Part shown: positions 45,442 to 54,693 of the stretch, one piece after another
Position numbering within the stretch: the first letter of the stretch is position 1
Layout of the letters: each line of letters starts with the position of its first letter
Origin: Planctomycetota bacterium
Lineage (GTDB): Bacteria > Planctomycetota > Phycisphaerae > WQYP01
Direction of reading: 5' to 3'
DNA length: 61,253 bases
NCBI GenBank assembly: GCA_021805985.1
Contig: JAJZDN010000022.1
Location: forward strand, 1-61,253
Notes under the pieces: generated by a model
Seen by the model: only the letters and a program-made list of their open reading frames with translations
What the model was told of the DNA's origin: nothing
The model's database searches: none
Made by a program: the position numbers and the translations under genes

Positions 45442-45858
45442 TCACCGCGCTTTTGGCAAGGTAATCCAAAGCATTCCCGCCTCGTAGTGGGCGGAAATTT
45501 CGCTGTGATCCACATTCGCCGGCATTTCAATGGTTCTGCCGAAACAGCCATGATCGATTTCCATTAAATGCACAGCCACCGCCTTTTCCTTACCGCTGGG
45601 CATGGGGCAAATCCGACGCCCCCGGATGATCAGTTGATTGTCCGCCACGCTGATCTGAATAGCATTTTCATCCATCCCCGCCAAATCCGCACAGACCATA
45701 AAAGCACTTTGCGTTTCGTATAAATTCACTTCCGGACGCCATGAATCCGTTGCCCAGGACTGAAACATACCTCGGCTTATTACCGTATCTGCCAAAACTT
45801 TAGCCATGCGATTCATCATCGCGGATTCTTCCAGACCTGCGAATTCAATATCACTCAC
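45442..45858 (-). CDS. hsp20: Small heat-shock protein, Hsp20/alpha-crystallin family
   Basis: 138 aa from a GTG at 45858, which follows AAGGAG by 6 bases; the open frame above it (to 45894) has no ribosome site. The alpha-crystallin domain (about 35-135) has WRPEVNLYETQSAFMVCADLAGMDENAI at its start and the typical G-x-L motif as AGMLWITLPK at its end. It is an ATP-independent holdase that keeps unfolded proteins soluble. Being immediately upstream of lon in the same direction suggests a protein-quality-control operon induced by heat. Confidence 0.9.
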   Translation of the reverse strand: MSDIEFAGLEESAMMNRMAKVLADTVISRGMFQSWATDSWRPEVNLYETQSAFMVCADLAGMDENAIQISVADNQLIIRGRRICPMPSGKEKAVAVHLMEIDHGCFGRTIEMPANVDHSEISAHYEAGMLWITLPKAR

Positions 45859-45910
45859 GGTAGACTCCTTGGCAATCAGAGCGCCTCGGGACAATCAGTC
45901 CTGCGGCTTG

Positions 45911-45916
45911 ATTATA
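45911..45916 (-). promoter_or_regulatory. Possible -10 box of hsp20-lon-lipB
   Basis: TATAAT on the minus strand, about 53 bp before the hsp20 start. The -35 region does not match TTGACA well. No CIRCE element was seen. Confidence 0.35.
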
Positions 45917-46048
45917 GACCCTATTGTAGTTATTTAGCGCCGGTTGGCCAATCCAAGGTTTTACCCTTCTGCCTCGATGCCGGTAGAACAGCGTAAAACT
46001 CATGAAATCGCCGCGAGCCATGCGACAGTTGCGGAAATTATTGAGTTG

Positions 46049-46609
46049 TTAGACTTCCGTGATCTCTTTGTGCTTGGCCTGCACAAGTTCATCAACTTTG
46101 GCTTCAAATTTTTTTAGCAGTTCCTGCACATTTTCTTTGCCCTGTTTGGCTTGGTCCTCAGGAATTCCTGATTCTTTTTCATCCTGATCAATGTGCTTGT
46201 TGGCATCCCGACGCACATTGCGCATTGAAATTCGGGCGTGTTCCGCCGCTTCTTTTACTTTGCCCAGAAGCTGCTGGCGTCTTTCGCCGGATAAAGGCGG
46301 CAGCACCAGTCGGATCTGCTTGCCGTCGTTAATAGGATTAATACCCAGGTTGGCAGCTTCAATGCCCTTGACGACATCTTTGATGGAGGCGGGATCAAAG
46401 GGTTTAATGAGAATCGATGTCGCATCCGGTGTGGTCAAGGATGCCAGCGAGCGTAAATCTGTTGGTGCCCCGTAATAATCCACCTTGATGAATTCTACCA
46501 GCGAAGTACTGGCGCGGCCCGTGCGGAATCCGCGTAACTCATGCCTCAGGTGCTCAATGCCTTTCTCCATGTGTTCTTCAGCATTGAAAAGTATTTCGTC
46601 AATTGACAT
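46049..46609 (-). CDS. frr: Ribosome recycling factor
   Basis: 186 aa, usual length. Splits post-termination ribosomes with EF-G. Typical stretches are LRHELRGFRTGRASTSLVEFIKVDYYG, INPINDGKQIRLVLPPLSGERR and the KEAAEHARISMRNVRRDAN helix. Its start overlaps the end of pyrH by 11 bp, with GGAG inside pyrH as ribosome site. It belongs to the conserved tsf-pyrH-frr cluster. Confidence 0.97.
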   Translation of the reverse strand: MSIDEILFNAEEHMEKGIEHLRHELRGFRTGRASTSLVEFIKVDYYGAPTDLRSLASLTTPDATSILIKPFDPASIKDVVKGIEAANLGINPINDGKQIRLVLPPLSGERRQQLLGKVKEAAEHARISMRNVRRDANKHIDQDEKESGIPEDQAKQGKENVQELLKKFEAKVDELVQAKHKEITEV

Positions 46610-47402
46610 TTTTTGACACTCCGGGGTTCGGGGATATTTTTTCGGTGCGCAAATGCGCAGGCATGGCTTGGCCGTTGCCGTCGGTGTGGGTGATCAGAGT
46701 ACCGATAGATTCTCCGGATATAACCCGCATAATGTTACCCGACGTTTTCAAATTAAAGACAATAATCGGAATCTTGCTTTCCATCGCCAAGCTGATGGCG
46801 GTCATATCCATGACCCGCAGATTATCTGTAATCACCTGCCGATACGTTAATTCGGTGTAACATTTGGCATGGGGATTTTTTTTGGGATCAGAGTCGTATA
46901 CCCCATCTACTTTCGTGGCTTTTAACAGCACATCGGCCTGCAACTCCGTGGCCCGGAGAGCCGCGCAGGTATCGGTGGTAAAAAAAGGATTACCAACGCC
47001 CGCTGCCAGGACAACCACGCGGCCTTTTTCCAGATGACGCAGGACTTTTCGACGGATAAATGGTTCAGCAACCTGAATGACATTCAGGGCACTAGCCACC
47101 CGCGTGGGTCGCCCCAAGTGCTCCAGAACTTCCTGCAAAGCCATCGCGTTTATTACGGTAGCCAGCATGCCCATATAATCGGCAGTGGAACGCTGAATTT
47201 CACCGGATTTGGAGAGCGCTTCGCCACGGATGAAATTTCCTCCGCCAATCACCACCGCCACCTGAACGCCCAACTGTGCTATTTCGGCAATTTGCCGCGC
47301 AATGGCGGTAAGCTCCGCCATATCAAAGCCAAAACCGCCCTCGTGGCACAGTCCTTCGCCGGAAATTTTTAACAGAACGCGACGATAGCGCGGTTGGGTC
47401 AT
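46599..47402 (-). CDS. pyrH: Uridylate kinase (UMP kinase)
   Basis: 267 aa. Phosphorylates UMP to UDP for pyrimidine nucleotide supply. Family motifs are RVLLKISGEGL at the N-terminus, VVIGGGNFIRG, GNPFFTTDTCAALRA and VDGVYDSDPKKNP. A 30-residue C-terminal extension after GTLITH is longer than usual. It lies 30 bp downstream of tsf and overlaps frr. Confidence 0.96.
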   Translation of the reverse strand: MTQPRYRRVLLKISGEGLCHEGGFGFDMAELTAIARQIAEIAQLGVQVAVVIGGGNFIRGEALSKSGEIQRSTADYMGMLATVINAMALQEVLEHLGRPTRVASALNVIQVAEPFIRRKVLRHLEKGRVVVLAAGVGNPFFTTDTCAALRATELQADVLLKATKVDGVYDSDPKKNPHAKCYTELTYRQVITDNLRVMDMTAISLAMESKIPIIVFNLKTSGNIMRVISGESIGTLITHTDGNGQAMPAHLRTEKISPNPGVSKNVN

Positions 47403-47432
47403 GTAAAACTCCAGCCAAACCAGATTAAATTA

Positions 47433-48305
47433 TCAGACTTCGCCAACTTTAAAGCGGGCGAATGCAACTACGCTTAGCGGAGCGGCCACGGCCTTGCCGG
47501 TTTCTGCCACCAGGTCGCTAATGCGCTTGTTTTCGTCTTTCACGAATGGCTGCTCCAGCAGAACATTATCCGCGAAAAATTTATCTAACTTACCGGTTAC
47601 GATTTTCTCAACAATATTCGCCGGCTTGCCCTTAATGCTTTCGGCGGCAAGTTCTTTTTCACGCTGCACCACGGCCGCATCTACCCCCTGGCGGCTCACC
47701 GCTAATGGCACAAATGGCATTCCCGCCGTGACATGCATGGCTATCTCGCCGATGAGTACGCGAACGGCGTCATCAGGGCTGCCATCCACTTGTACCAGCG
47801 CGCCGACTTTGGCATTGTGATGCACGTACTTACCCACCAAGCCGCCCGCGGATTTATAACGCGCCAGGCCTGTGACAGCCATGTTCTCTTTGATTGAGCC
47901 GCCAACCAACTCCTTGATGACAGCTTCCACCGTTCGCCCGGAACCATCCGGATACTTGATCGCATTGAGCTGCGCCGGCGTGGAAACATCATGCGCAAAC
48001 GCCAATTCCACGAGGTCATGCAGCAACTTCTGGAAGGCTTCATTGCGGGCGACAAAATCAGTCTGGCAGCCCAGGCGCACCATGACACCCAATTTGCCGT
48101 CCTCGCTGATTTTTCCGCCGACCAGCCCTTCTTTCATCTCATTAGATGTTTTACTTTCCGCGCGGCCCGCCCCCCATTTACGCAGCAACTCCCCCGCCGC
48201 GTCCATATCGCCATTGGCCTCAACAAGAGCCTTTTTCGCATCCATCATGCCGGCATTTGTCCGTGCCCGCAGTTCCATGACATCTTTTGCGCTGATTTCC
48301 GCCAT
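47433..48305 (-). CDS. tsf: Elongation factor Ts
   Basis: 290 aa from the ATG at 48305, preceded by AAGGAAAG. Guanine-nucleotide exchange factor of EF-Tu. The N-terminal UBA-like domain has LRARTNAGMMDAKKALVEANGDMD, followed by the core with QTDFVARNEAFQ and the second half ending EQPFVKD. rpsB, which commonly precedes tsf, is missing: the upstream neighbour is a divergent cold-shock gene 301 bp away. Confidence 0.96.
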   Translation of the reverse strand: MAEISAKDVMELRARTNAGMMDAKKALVEANGDMDAAGELLRKWGAGRAESKTSNEMKEGLVGGKISEDGKLGVMVRLGCQTDFVARNEAFQKLLHDLVELAFAHDVSTPAQLNAIKYPDGSGRTVEAVIKELVGGSIKENMAVTGLARYKSAGGLVGKYVHHNAKVGALVQVDGSPDDAVRVLIGEIAMHVTAGMPFVPLAVSRQGVDAAVVQREKELAAESIKGKPANIVEKIVTGKLDKFFADNVLLEQPFVKDENKRISDLVAETGKAVAAPLSVVAFARFKVGEV

Positions 48306-48462
48306 TGTATCTTTCCTTCGGTGATCTAAAACCAAAACAACCCGTTTAATAAAGCCGGCGCATCAAAATTACGCCATAGCCATGAAATTTTACGCCGGTT
48401 CGATCAAAACGTCCACCCCTGCTCTAATTCGCTCGATTTTGCAAAATTTTGTCCCGTATTTC

Positions 48463-48491
48463 TTGACAAATCGTTTGTAGCGTATCATACT
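48463..48491 (+). promoter_or_regulatory. Promoter and long leader of the cold-shock gene
   Basis: TTGACA at 48463-48468, a 17-bp spacer and CATACT at 48486-48491. The transcript would have a leader of about 108 nt before the ATG at 48607, the long leader usual for cold-shock mRNAs, ending with GGAGG at 48594-48598. The remainder of the 48306-48606 gap should hold the divergent tsf promoter. Confidence 0.6.
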
Positions 48492-48606
48492 TTATTGCCC
48501 TGGCGCAAATCCATATAGGATTTGTATCCGTTGGCGTAATTTGGTCTTTGTCGCTTGTTGTTTCGTTTTTTATGTATGGCGATTAGTTTCGCCGGAGGTA
48601 ACGACT

Positions 48607-48837
48607 ATGGCAACTGTAGTAGGCAAAATCAAATGGTTCAATGATCGCAAAGGCTTCGGCTTTATTGCAGGCCCAGAGAACCAGGACATCTTTGTTCACC
48701 AGTCGGACATCATTGCCGAAGGTTATCGCTCACTTGCCGAGGGCGATACGGTTGAATATGAATGTCAGCCCGGCCCGAAAGGGGTAAAAGCTGTAAGTGT
48801 GCGCCGGATACAGGCCGCAGTTGAGCAGCCGGCGTAG
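48607..48837 (+). CDS. csp: Cold-shock domain protein (CspA family)
   Basis: 76 aa. The single cold-shock domain has both RNA-binding motifs, KGFGFI (RNP1) and DIFVHQS (RNP2), after IKWFNDR. It is a single-stranded nucleic-acid chaperone. The ATG at 48607 follows GGAGG by 8 bases and gives the usual length; the upstream in-frame start at 48541 would add an unrelated hydrophobic segment and lies in the leader. Confidence 0.95.
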   Translation: MATVVGKIKWFNDRKGFGFIAGPENQDIFVHQSDIIAEGYRSLAEGDTVEYECQPGPKGVKAVSVRRIQAAVEQPA

Positions 48838-48941
48838 GTGCCCCATCGGAAAAACTTTCCCTTCTAACGCCGCCTACCAAAAATCCGCTTAAATTTGCGA
48901 TGCTGATTCCTTACTAACCATCGGGTGGATGCTGTCGCGGA

Positions 48942-50660
48942 TTATTTGCGAGTCGTAATTATTTTCGTTACCAGATCTTTGGCGACGGACAAATGAATGC
49001 CGTTCCAGTTTAGATGATAGTAAAAATCTCCCGTGGTGTATGTTGTCGCTTCCATCTTTGTTCCGCTTTTCATACGAAAAACGTAACCGGTGATAGGGTC
49101 GCTGGCCGCGGGTTTTCGCGAGGGGGTATAACGCGGAGAACGCCCGCAGTAAAGAATCCTCGCTGTGTAGACCGAACAAGGCGCGATCGCTTCGGCGGGG
49201 ATATTCACGTTCAAGACACTCCCCAGAAAACTCCCGATTTGATAAAGTGGAAATACTTTTTGCAGTCCACGTTGGTAGGCCTGCGATCTCAATTCCTGCC
49301 CTGACGGCAGGGATATCTGCGGTGTCTCGCGGGAAGCGCTTTGCGAAGCGATACCGACGACGATCCCATAAACCGCGCCGCTATGGGGTTGGTGCCTTGA
49401 AGCGGGCGAAACAAGATCGCCATGGTTCGGCACCGTGCGAAATGCAATAGCGACTAATCGCAGATCTTTTCGCTGCTGGCTATAGGCCGCTTTGGTAACC
49501 GTGGAGCATTCATCTTTCTCCGCGAACAACAGGTTCTGGTTGACTTGCCACCCCAACGCGTTGGGCGAACGTCGCTTCAGCCGGTCGAGCTGGTACCGGT
49601 ATTCTGCCTTCTTTCGCAGCCGAGCCTCCCGGCGAATTAAGCGGAAGTGTTCGGTGATCTGACGGCGGAGAGCGAGTTCTTGAAGCCGCTCCTGGCGTGG
49701 AAGCGGGGCGATGGCACCAGCGGGTAAGGTAAATTTTCCAGCATGTGAACCTTTTGCGAGAGAGGAAACCACCCGCCGCCCAATTATTTTTCCAGGTTCG
49801 TTACGATAGCGGGCGAATTCAGAGCTAAGCGACGGAATCGAATTCCACGGCACCGGTTTGGCCGCACGTGCCAGGAGTTTCGCCCACTCGTCGGATGGAA
49901 TCGATCCCAAGCTGGTGCCAGCACCCGCAGTTGGTTGTCCCGCCCCACCGCCGGACAGCGACTGCGGAACGAGCGGCCCGAACGGACCCGGCCGGAAAAC
50001 ATTCTGCGGACCTGGCCCTCTTGGCCGGAAAAAATTCCCCGGATACGGCGTTCTCGGAGGCGCAGAAAATCCCACCCCGGGGGGACCTTGCGATGCTTGC
50101 ATCTTCAGGGCCATTTGGTCCTGATTCCACCGGGCCTGCGCCGCTTTTAATTGTGCCACGCCGGCCACCACCGCATTTACATCGCCGGCTTTCATACTCT
50201 CATTGACGAGCCGCCTAAGAACCGCGACACGCTGCCCCTCCGCGGCGACGGCCGCATTGTTGCGCTGGATGGCAATTTTCTCGATGGATGGCAGCAGGCC
50301 CATAGTAGCCACAACCGGCTGGAAATAGGGTGGAAATGGAGGCCAGGTTTTCTCCATTTGCAACCGAGCCTTCACCGCAGTCAAAGCCTGTTGCGCCGCC
50401 ACCACCGCATTGGCATTGCCTGATTTCATGGATACGGCCGTTTGCGTATTAAGTGCCGATATTTCCGCTTGATCGGCCGCGAGCACTGCATTCCACGCTG
50501 CGGCAAGTTGCTGTTTCAGTATGGCTGCGCGGAATATGGCGGCGTTCGGCGTGTTGGCGGCCGGGGCGGAAAACACGGGCGGAATTCCCTGCAAGAATAC
50601 AGTGCAAAAACTTGTCGCGAGAAATCCCAAAAGGATAGATCGTCTACGCAATTTTCCCAT
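48942..50660 (-). CDS. Secreted protein of unknown function with an internal duplication
   Basis: 572 aa. A signal peptide (about 1-31, ending FSA-A) predicts export. Residues about 75-105 (SMKSGNANAVVAAQQAL) and about 160-190 (SMKAGDVNAVVAGVAQL) are copies of one helical repeat separated by about 80 residues. A Gly/Pro/Phe-rich low-complexity segment (about 195-255) follows, then a basic region, and the last 50 residues (GYVFRMKSGTKMEATTY onwards) look like a small beta-barrel domain. I do not recognise the family. AAAGGAAA precedes the ATG. It is divergent from purA and convergent with the cold-shock gene; nothing nearby explains its role. Confidence 0.7.
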   Translation of the reverse strand: MGKLRRRSILLGFLATSFCTVFLQGIPPVFSAPAANTPNAAIFRAAILKQQLAAAWNAVLAADQAEISALNTQTAVSMKSGNANAVVAAQQALTAVKARLQMEKTWPPFPPYFQPVVATMGLLPSIEKIAIQRNNAAVAAEGQRVAVLRRLVNESMKAGDVNAVVAGVAQLKAAQARWNQDQMALKMQASQGPPGVGFSAPPRTPYPGNFFRPRGPGPQNVFRPGPFGPLVPQSLSGGGAGQPTAGAGTSLGSIPSDEWAKLLARAAKPVPWNSIPSLSSEFARYRNEPGKIIGRRVVSSLAKGSHAGKFTLPAGAIAPLPRQERLQELALRRQITEHFRLIRREARLRKKAEYRYQLDRLKRRSPNALGWQVNQNLLFAEKDECSTVTKAAYSQQRKDLRLVAIAFRTVPNHGDLVSPASRHQPHSGAVYGIVVGIASQSASRETPQISLPSGQELRSQAYQRGLQKVFPLYQIGSFLGSVLNVNIPAEAIAPCSVYTARILYCGRSPRYTPSRKPAASDPITGYVFRMKSGTKMEATTYTTGDFYYHLNWNGIHLSVAKDLVTKIITTRK

Positions 50661-50953
50661 GGTGCGTTTCCTTTCCGTTGACAGTAAGACTTTGTAGTTA
50701 ATATGGTACCGTCGCAGGGCGAATCACGCAAAGCGGATGACTACGGTATATAAATCGGGGATTTTCTGCAGGGCCTTTTGTTTCTGGGCTTTTGTTTCTG
50801 TTGTTTGTGTGTAGCATTTTTGCGTTGCAGGACTTAGAATCCCATCGAGCGTTTTTAGTCGTGCGGATTCGCTCCCCGCGGCGGGCAGTAACGGCATTGT
50901 GGCCGTGAGACAAGATGTTATGACACGGACGTTTGTTTTAATAAAGGCATTGC

Positions 50954-52267
50954 ATGGAGCCTGAATTGGCGTTACCGGATTCCCTGGGCAATACTTCCAT
51001 TGTCGGCCTGCAGTGGGGCGACGAGGGCAAAGGGAAGATTGTTGATCTTTTGACCCCGCAATTTGATTTTGCGATTCGCTGGAATGGTGGCAGTAATGCC
51101 GGGCATTCGGTGAAAGTGGGCGATAAAAAATATGCTTTTCATTTAATTCCCAGCGGTATATTGCATCCGCAATGCACCTCCGTTTTGGCCAATGGCGTAG
51201 TTATTGATCCGGTGCAGCTTTTGCAGGAAATGGATCAATTGGTCGGCCAGGGAATTGCGGTGGAAAATAATCTGCGCATCAGCAGTCAGGCACATGTGGT
51301 GATGCCCTACCATAAATTACAGGATCAGCTTTCAGAACAACGGCTGGGAGATAACAAAATTGGTACAACGGCACGCGGCATCGGCCCCTGCTACGCCGAT
51401 AAAGCCGGGCGATCCATGGCAATCCGTATGGCGGATTTACTGGATGAAACGCGACTAGGCGAGAAATTGCAGCGTGTCACGGCGGAAAAAAATCTGCTGC
51501 TCAAAGGCGTTTATGGCGCTGCTGCTTTGGACTGGGAGTCGATGTTTGAACAATATCGCGGCTATGGGCAATTGTTGCAGCCTTATGTGTGTCACACGTC
51601 GGCGCTCCTGCACCGTGCCATGGACGATAAAAAGCGAATGCTCTTTGAAGGTGCCAACGCCGTACTATTAGATCTGGATCATGGGACGTTTCCATTTGTA
51701 ACCAGCAGCAATTGCGGTACCGGGCTTTCCGCAGGTACGGGCGTGCCGGCCCAGGCGGTACAGACGGTACTGGGTATTGTGAAGGCATATTGCAGCCGCG
51801 TGGGTTCCGGCCCGTTTCCCACCGAGCAGGATAATGCCCTTGGCCAGCGCATCCGGGAGCGCGGAAATGAATACGGTACGACGACCGGGCGGCCTCGGCG
51901 ATGCGGCTTTCTGGACCTTGTGGCGTTACGCTATGCGGCACGCGTCTGCGGCGTGACGGGTCTGTGTATCATGCTGCTGGATGTGCTTTCTACATTTGAC
52001 ACGCTGCGCGTCTGTACAAGTTATAAAATCAACGGGCAGGCCACTACCGAATTTCCTCCCGACGCCTATGAACTGCACAAGGCCGAACCGGTTTATCAGG
52101 AATTGGCCGGTTGGCATGAAACGCTGGATGATGTGAGAACGCTGGCCGATCTTCCCAGTAACGCACGTAAATATCTTGATGCGATTGCAAGTTATGTCAA
52201 CGTGCCGATCCGAATTGTCAGTGTCGGGCCGGCCCGGCATCAAACGCTGATGTGTCCGGTGCGGTAG
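50954..52267 (+). CDS. purA: Adenylosuccinate synthetase
   Basis: 437 aa. Converts IMP and aspartate to adenylosuccinate with GTP, the committed step to AMP. The N-terminal IVGLQWGDEGKGKIVDLL holds the GTP-binding loop and catalytic Asp; HDHGTFPFVTSSN (here LDHGTFPFVTSSN) and TTTGRPRRCGFLDLVAL are the other signatures. A ten-residue N-terminal extension is present. AAAGG precedes the ATG at 50954. uppS follows 55 bp downstream in the same direction. Confidence 0.96.
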   Translation: MEPELALPDSLGNTSIVGLQWGDEGKGKIVDLLTPQFDFAIRWNGGSNAGHSVKVGDKKYAFHLIPSGILHPQCTSVLANGVVIDPVQLLQEMDQLVGQGIAVENNLRISSQAHVVMPYHKLQDQLSEQRLGDNKIGTTARGIGPCYADKAGRSMAIRMADLLDETRLGEKLQRVTAEKNLLLKGVYGAAALDWESMFEQYRGYGQLLQPYVCHTSALLHRAMDDKKRMLFEGANAVLLDLDHGTFPFVTSSNCGTGLSAGTGVPAQAVQTVLGIVKAYCSRVGSGPFPTEQDNALGQRIRERGNEYGTTTGRPRRCGFLDLVALRYAARVCGVTGLCIMLLDVLSTFDTLRVCTSYKINGQATTEFPPDAYELHKAEPVYQELAGWHETLDDVRTLADLPSNARKYLDAIASYVNVPIRIVSVGPARHQTLMCPVR

Positions 52268-52322
52268 GCATGACGGTATAATTTATAAATGTTTTGGCGC
52301 AATGGATAAGAGGCGGGGCGTG

Positions 52323-53078
52323 ATGAGCAATTCATCTTCAGATAAACAGTCGCAAAAGCGTGCTGATCCACAAATGCCGCAGCACGTTGCGGTGATTATG
52401 GATGGCAATGGCCGCTGGGCCAGGCGGCGGGGGAAACCCCGCACCGAAGGCCACCGCGCAGGAGCCGTTGCCGCGCGGGAAATTGTCGAACACGCCGCGC
52501 GACTGGGGCTCAAACAACTCACGCTTTACAGTTTTTCCATTGAAAACTGGAGCCGCCCTGTGGATGAGGTGAACACCCTCATGCGGCTCTATATAGAATA
52601 CCTCATCAGTGAACGGCCGGTGATGCTGAAAAATAACATCCGATTCCGCCAGATTGGCCGCCGGGACGGCCTGCCGCCGGATGTGCTGGAAGAATTGGAC
52701 CAGACCATAGCTGCGTTGGATCATAATACGGGCATGACCTTGTGTCTGGCGGTCAATTATGGTTCGCGCGCAGAAATTACGGATGCGGTACGAGCGATAG
52801 CATCTAAAGCGCAGGCCGGTATGCTTGATATCGGGGCCATCAATGAACAAACCATTGCGGATCATCTGTACACGGCAGGCATGCCCGATCCGGACTTACT
52901 GATTCGCACGGCAGGCGAAATGCGCGTAAGCAATTATTTGCTATGGCAAATCAGTTATGCAGAATTATTTGTCACGGATGTCTGCTGGCCTGATTTCACC
53001 GCCGCCGAGTTTGATCGCGCACTGGCGGATTACGCCCGCCGCGAGCGCCGCTTCGGCGGGTTAAACCCGACAGCATGA
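52323..53078 (+). CDS. uppS: Isoprenyl transferase (undecaprenyl diphosphate synthase)
   Basis: 251 aa. Makes the C55 lipid carrier for cell-wall precursors, by cis-condensation of isopentenyl diphosphate. HVAVIMDGNGRWARRRGKPR contains the catalytic Asp, and TLYSFSIENWSRP and DLLIRTAGEMRVSNYLLW complete the signature. The ATG at 52323 follows AGGCGGGG; an ATG at 52302 in the same frame is possible but has no such site. It is probably co-transcribed with purA and converges with the response regulator gene, 7 bp apart. Confidence 0.95.
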   Translation: MSNSSSDKQSQKRADPQMPQHVAVIMDGNGRWARRRGKPRTEGHRAGAVAAREIVEHAARLGLKQLTLYSFSIENWSRPVDEVNTLMRLYIEYLISERPVMLKNNIRFRQIGRRDGLPPDVLEELDQTIAALDHNTGMTLCLAVNYGSRAEITDAVRAIASKAQAGMLDIGAINEQTIADHLYTAGMPDPDLLIRTAGEMRVSNYLLWQISYAELFVTDVCWPDFTAAEFDRALADYARRERRFGGLNPTA

Positions 53079-53085
53079 CGGCGTT

Positions 53086-54636
53086 TTATTCCTCAACGCC
53101 ATATTCTTTTATTTTGCGATAGAGCGTGCGCTCGCCGATACCCAGCAATTTTGCGGCGTGCTCGCGATTCCCCCCCACCATTTCCAATGTTTTCTGGATG
53201 GCCTCTTTTTCCAGTTCCGCCAGACTTACACCCGCGAGGCTGGTAATGGCGGTTCCGGTGCTGCCCGCTCCACTGAGGGTAATAGGTGCTAAAGCCGTCG
53301 AAGAGACGGTTTCCACTGAATAATGTCCGAGAATTTCCGGCGGGATATCTTCGACGGCCAGGCGTGGGCCGGCCGCCAGTGCAATCATGTTTTCAATAAC
53401 GTTTTCCAATTGTCGGATGTTTCCTGGCCAATTATACGAAACCAGAATATCACGGGCTTGATTATCCATGCCGTCAACAGTCTTATTCAAGCGCTGCGAA
53501 CTTTTCTTTATCATGTGGTTGATCAGCAGGGGAATATCTTCCCGCCGCTGCCGCAACGGCGGCAGAATAATGGTCGCACCTTTAATACGAAAATATAAAT
53601 CATCTCGGAATTCGTGCTTGCGAACGGCCTCTTCCAAATCTTTATTTGTGGCGGCAATGAATCGGACATCCACATGTATGGGGTCATTGGTTCCCAGACG
53701 AACCACCTGCCGATCCTGCAATACACGCAGCAGCTTGGCCTGCATGGTCAGGGGCATATCTCCAATTTCATCCATGAATAAGGTGCCGCCGTCCGCATAT
53801 TCAAACCGCCCCAGACGATCCGAGCGGGCATCGGTGAACGCACCGCGAACATGGCCAAAAAGTTCATCCTCCAGCGTGCTGTCATTTAGGCCAGCACAAT
53901 TCAGGGCGACAAACCGCCCCGCATGGCGCCGGGAATTCTGGTGCAACGCCCGCGCAATAAGTTCCTTACCGGTACCGGATTCGCCCAACACCAGGACGTT
54001 AATATCCGTCGGCCCGATTTGCCGCACCAGTTGTAAGGCCCGTTGCATAGCCGGTGAATTGCCGATGATGCCCTCCATGCCATACCGCTCGTCCAGAGCC
54101 AACTTAAAATTCTCGTTCTGCCGTGCCATCACCACTTTTTCAGCAGCTCGCCTGATCTGGGCACGGATAAGATCCAGATCCAGCGGCTTTTCAATAAAAT
54201 CATAAGCACCAGTACGCATGGCTTGAACGGCGGTGGAGACATCTCCATGGGCAGTAACAACAATGACCTGCGTTTCGGGACGCGTTTTGTGAACAAATTG
54301 CAGTAGCTCAAAACCATCCAGTGGATCATCCATGCGCAAATCGGTGATGACAAGATCGAATTCCCCTTCGACAAAATAGCGCTTGGCATCGATGAGGTTA
54401 TGCGCCTGTTTTACACCATATCCGATGCGAGCGACGGCTTCACTTAAGGCATCGGCGTGGTCGATTTCATCGTCCACAACCAGTACACGAATTACAGGGT
54501 CTTTACTCATGTGATAAAAGATAGCCGCTGGCGCGGATGCTTTCCAGTGCCGAGCCGCCGGGCTTAAGCCGGGAGAGGCGGCAATTCTTCCCGTACAGCC
54601 TTGTTGTTGATATTGTTTTTCTTTTCCAGCTTCCAT
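53086..54636 (-). CDS. Sigma-54-dependent response regulator (NtrC family)
   Basis: 516 aa, or 474 aa from the ATG at 54510. The receiver domain starts IRVLVVDDEIDH, with the phospho-acceptor Asp in LVITDLRMDD. The central AAA domain has Walker A GESGTGKE, the sigma-54 contact loop as GAFTDA instead of the usual GAFTGA, and LFMDEIGDMP as Walker B. A Fis-type helix-turn-helix ends the protein. It would activate sigma-54 promoters after phosphorylation. Its kinase is not in the window. The 42 residues before the receiver are low-complexity; neither start has a strong ribosome site, so the shorter form is at least as likely. Confidence 0.92.
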   Translation of the reverse strand: MEAGKEKQYQQQGCTGRIAASPGLSPAARHWKASAPAAIFYHMSKDPVIRVLVVDDEIDHADALSEAVARIGYGVKQAHNLIDAKRYFVEGEFDLVITDLRMDDPLDGFELLQFVHKTRPETQVIVVTAHGDVSTAVQAMRTGAYDFIEKPLDLDLIRAQIRRAAEKVVMARQNENFKLALDERYGMEGIIGNSPAMQRALQLVRQIGPTDINVLVLGESGTGKELIARALHQNSRRHAGRFVALNCAGLNDSTLEDELFGHVRGAFTDARSDRLGRFEYADGGTLFMDEIGDMPLTMQAKLLRVLQDRQVVRLGTNDPIHVDVRFIAATNKDLEEAVRKHEFRDDLYFRIKGATIILPPLRQRREDIPLLINHMIKKSSQRLNKTVDGMDNQARDILVSYNWPGNIRQLENVIENMIALAAGPRLAVEDIPPEILGHYSVETVSSTALAPITLSGAGSTGTAITSLAGVSLAELEKEAIQKTLEMVGGNREHAAKLLGIGERTLYRKIKEYGVEE

Positions 54637-54693
54637 ACGTTACACTACCTTTCAGGCGGTTTTTGTATTTGCTGTTTATGAGGGTTCTAGGCC

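Noticed and set aside
54637-54693. Sigma-54 (-24/-12) promoter next to the sigma-54 regulator
   Set aside because: No TGGC-N-TTGC type match at the needed spacing was found in this short gap.
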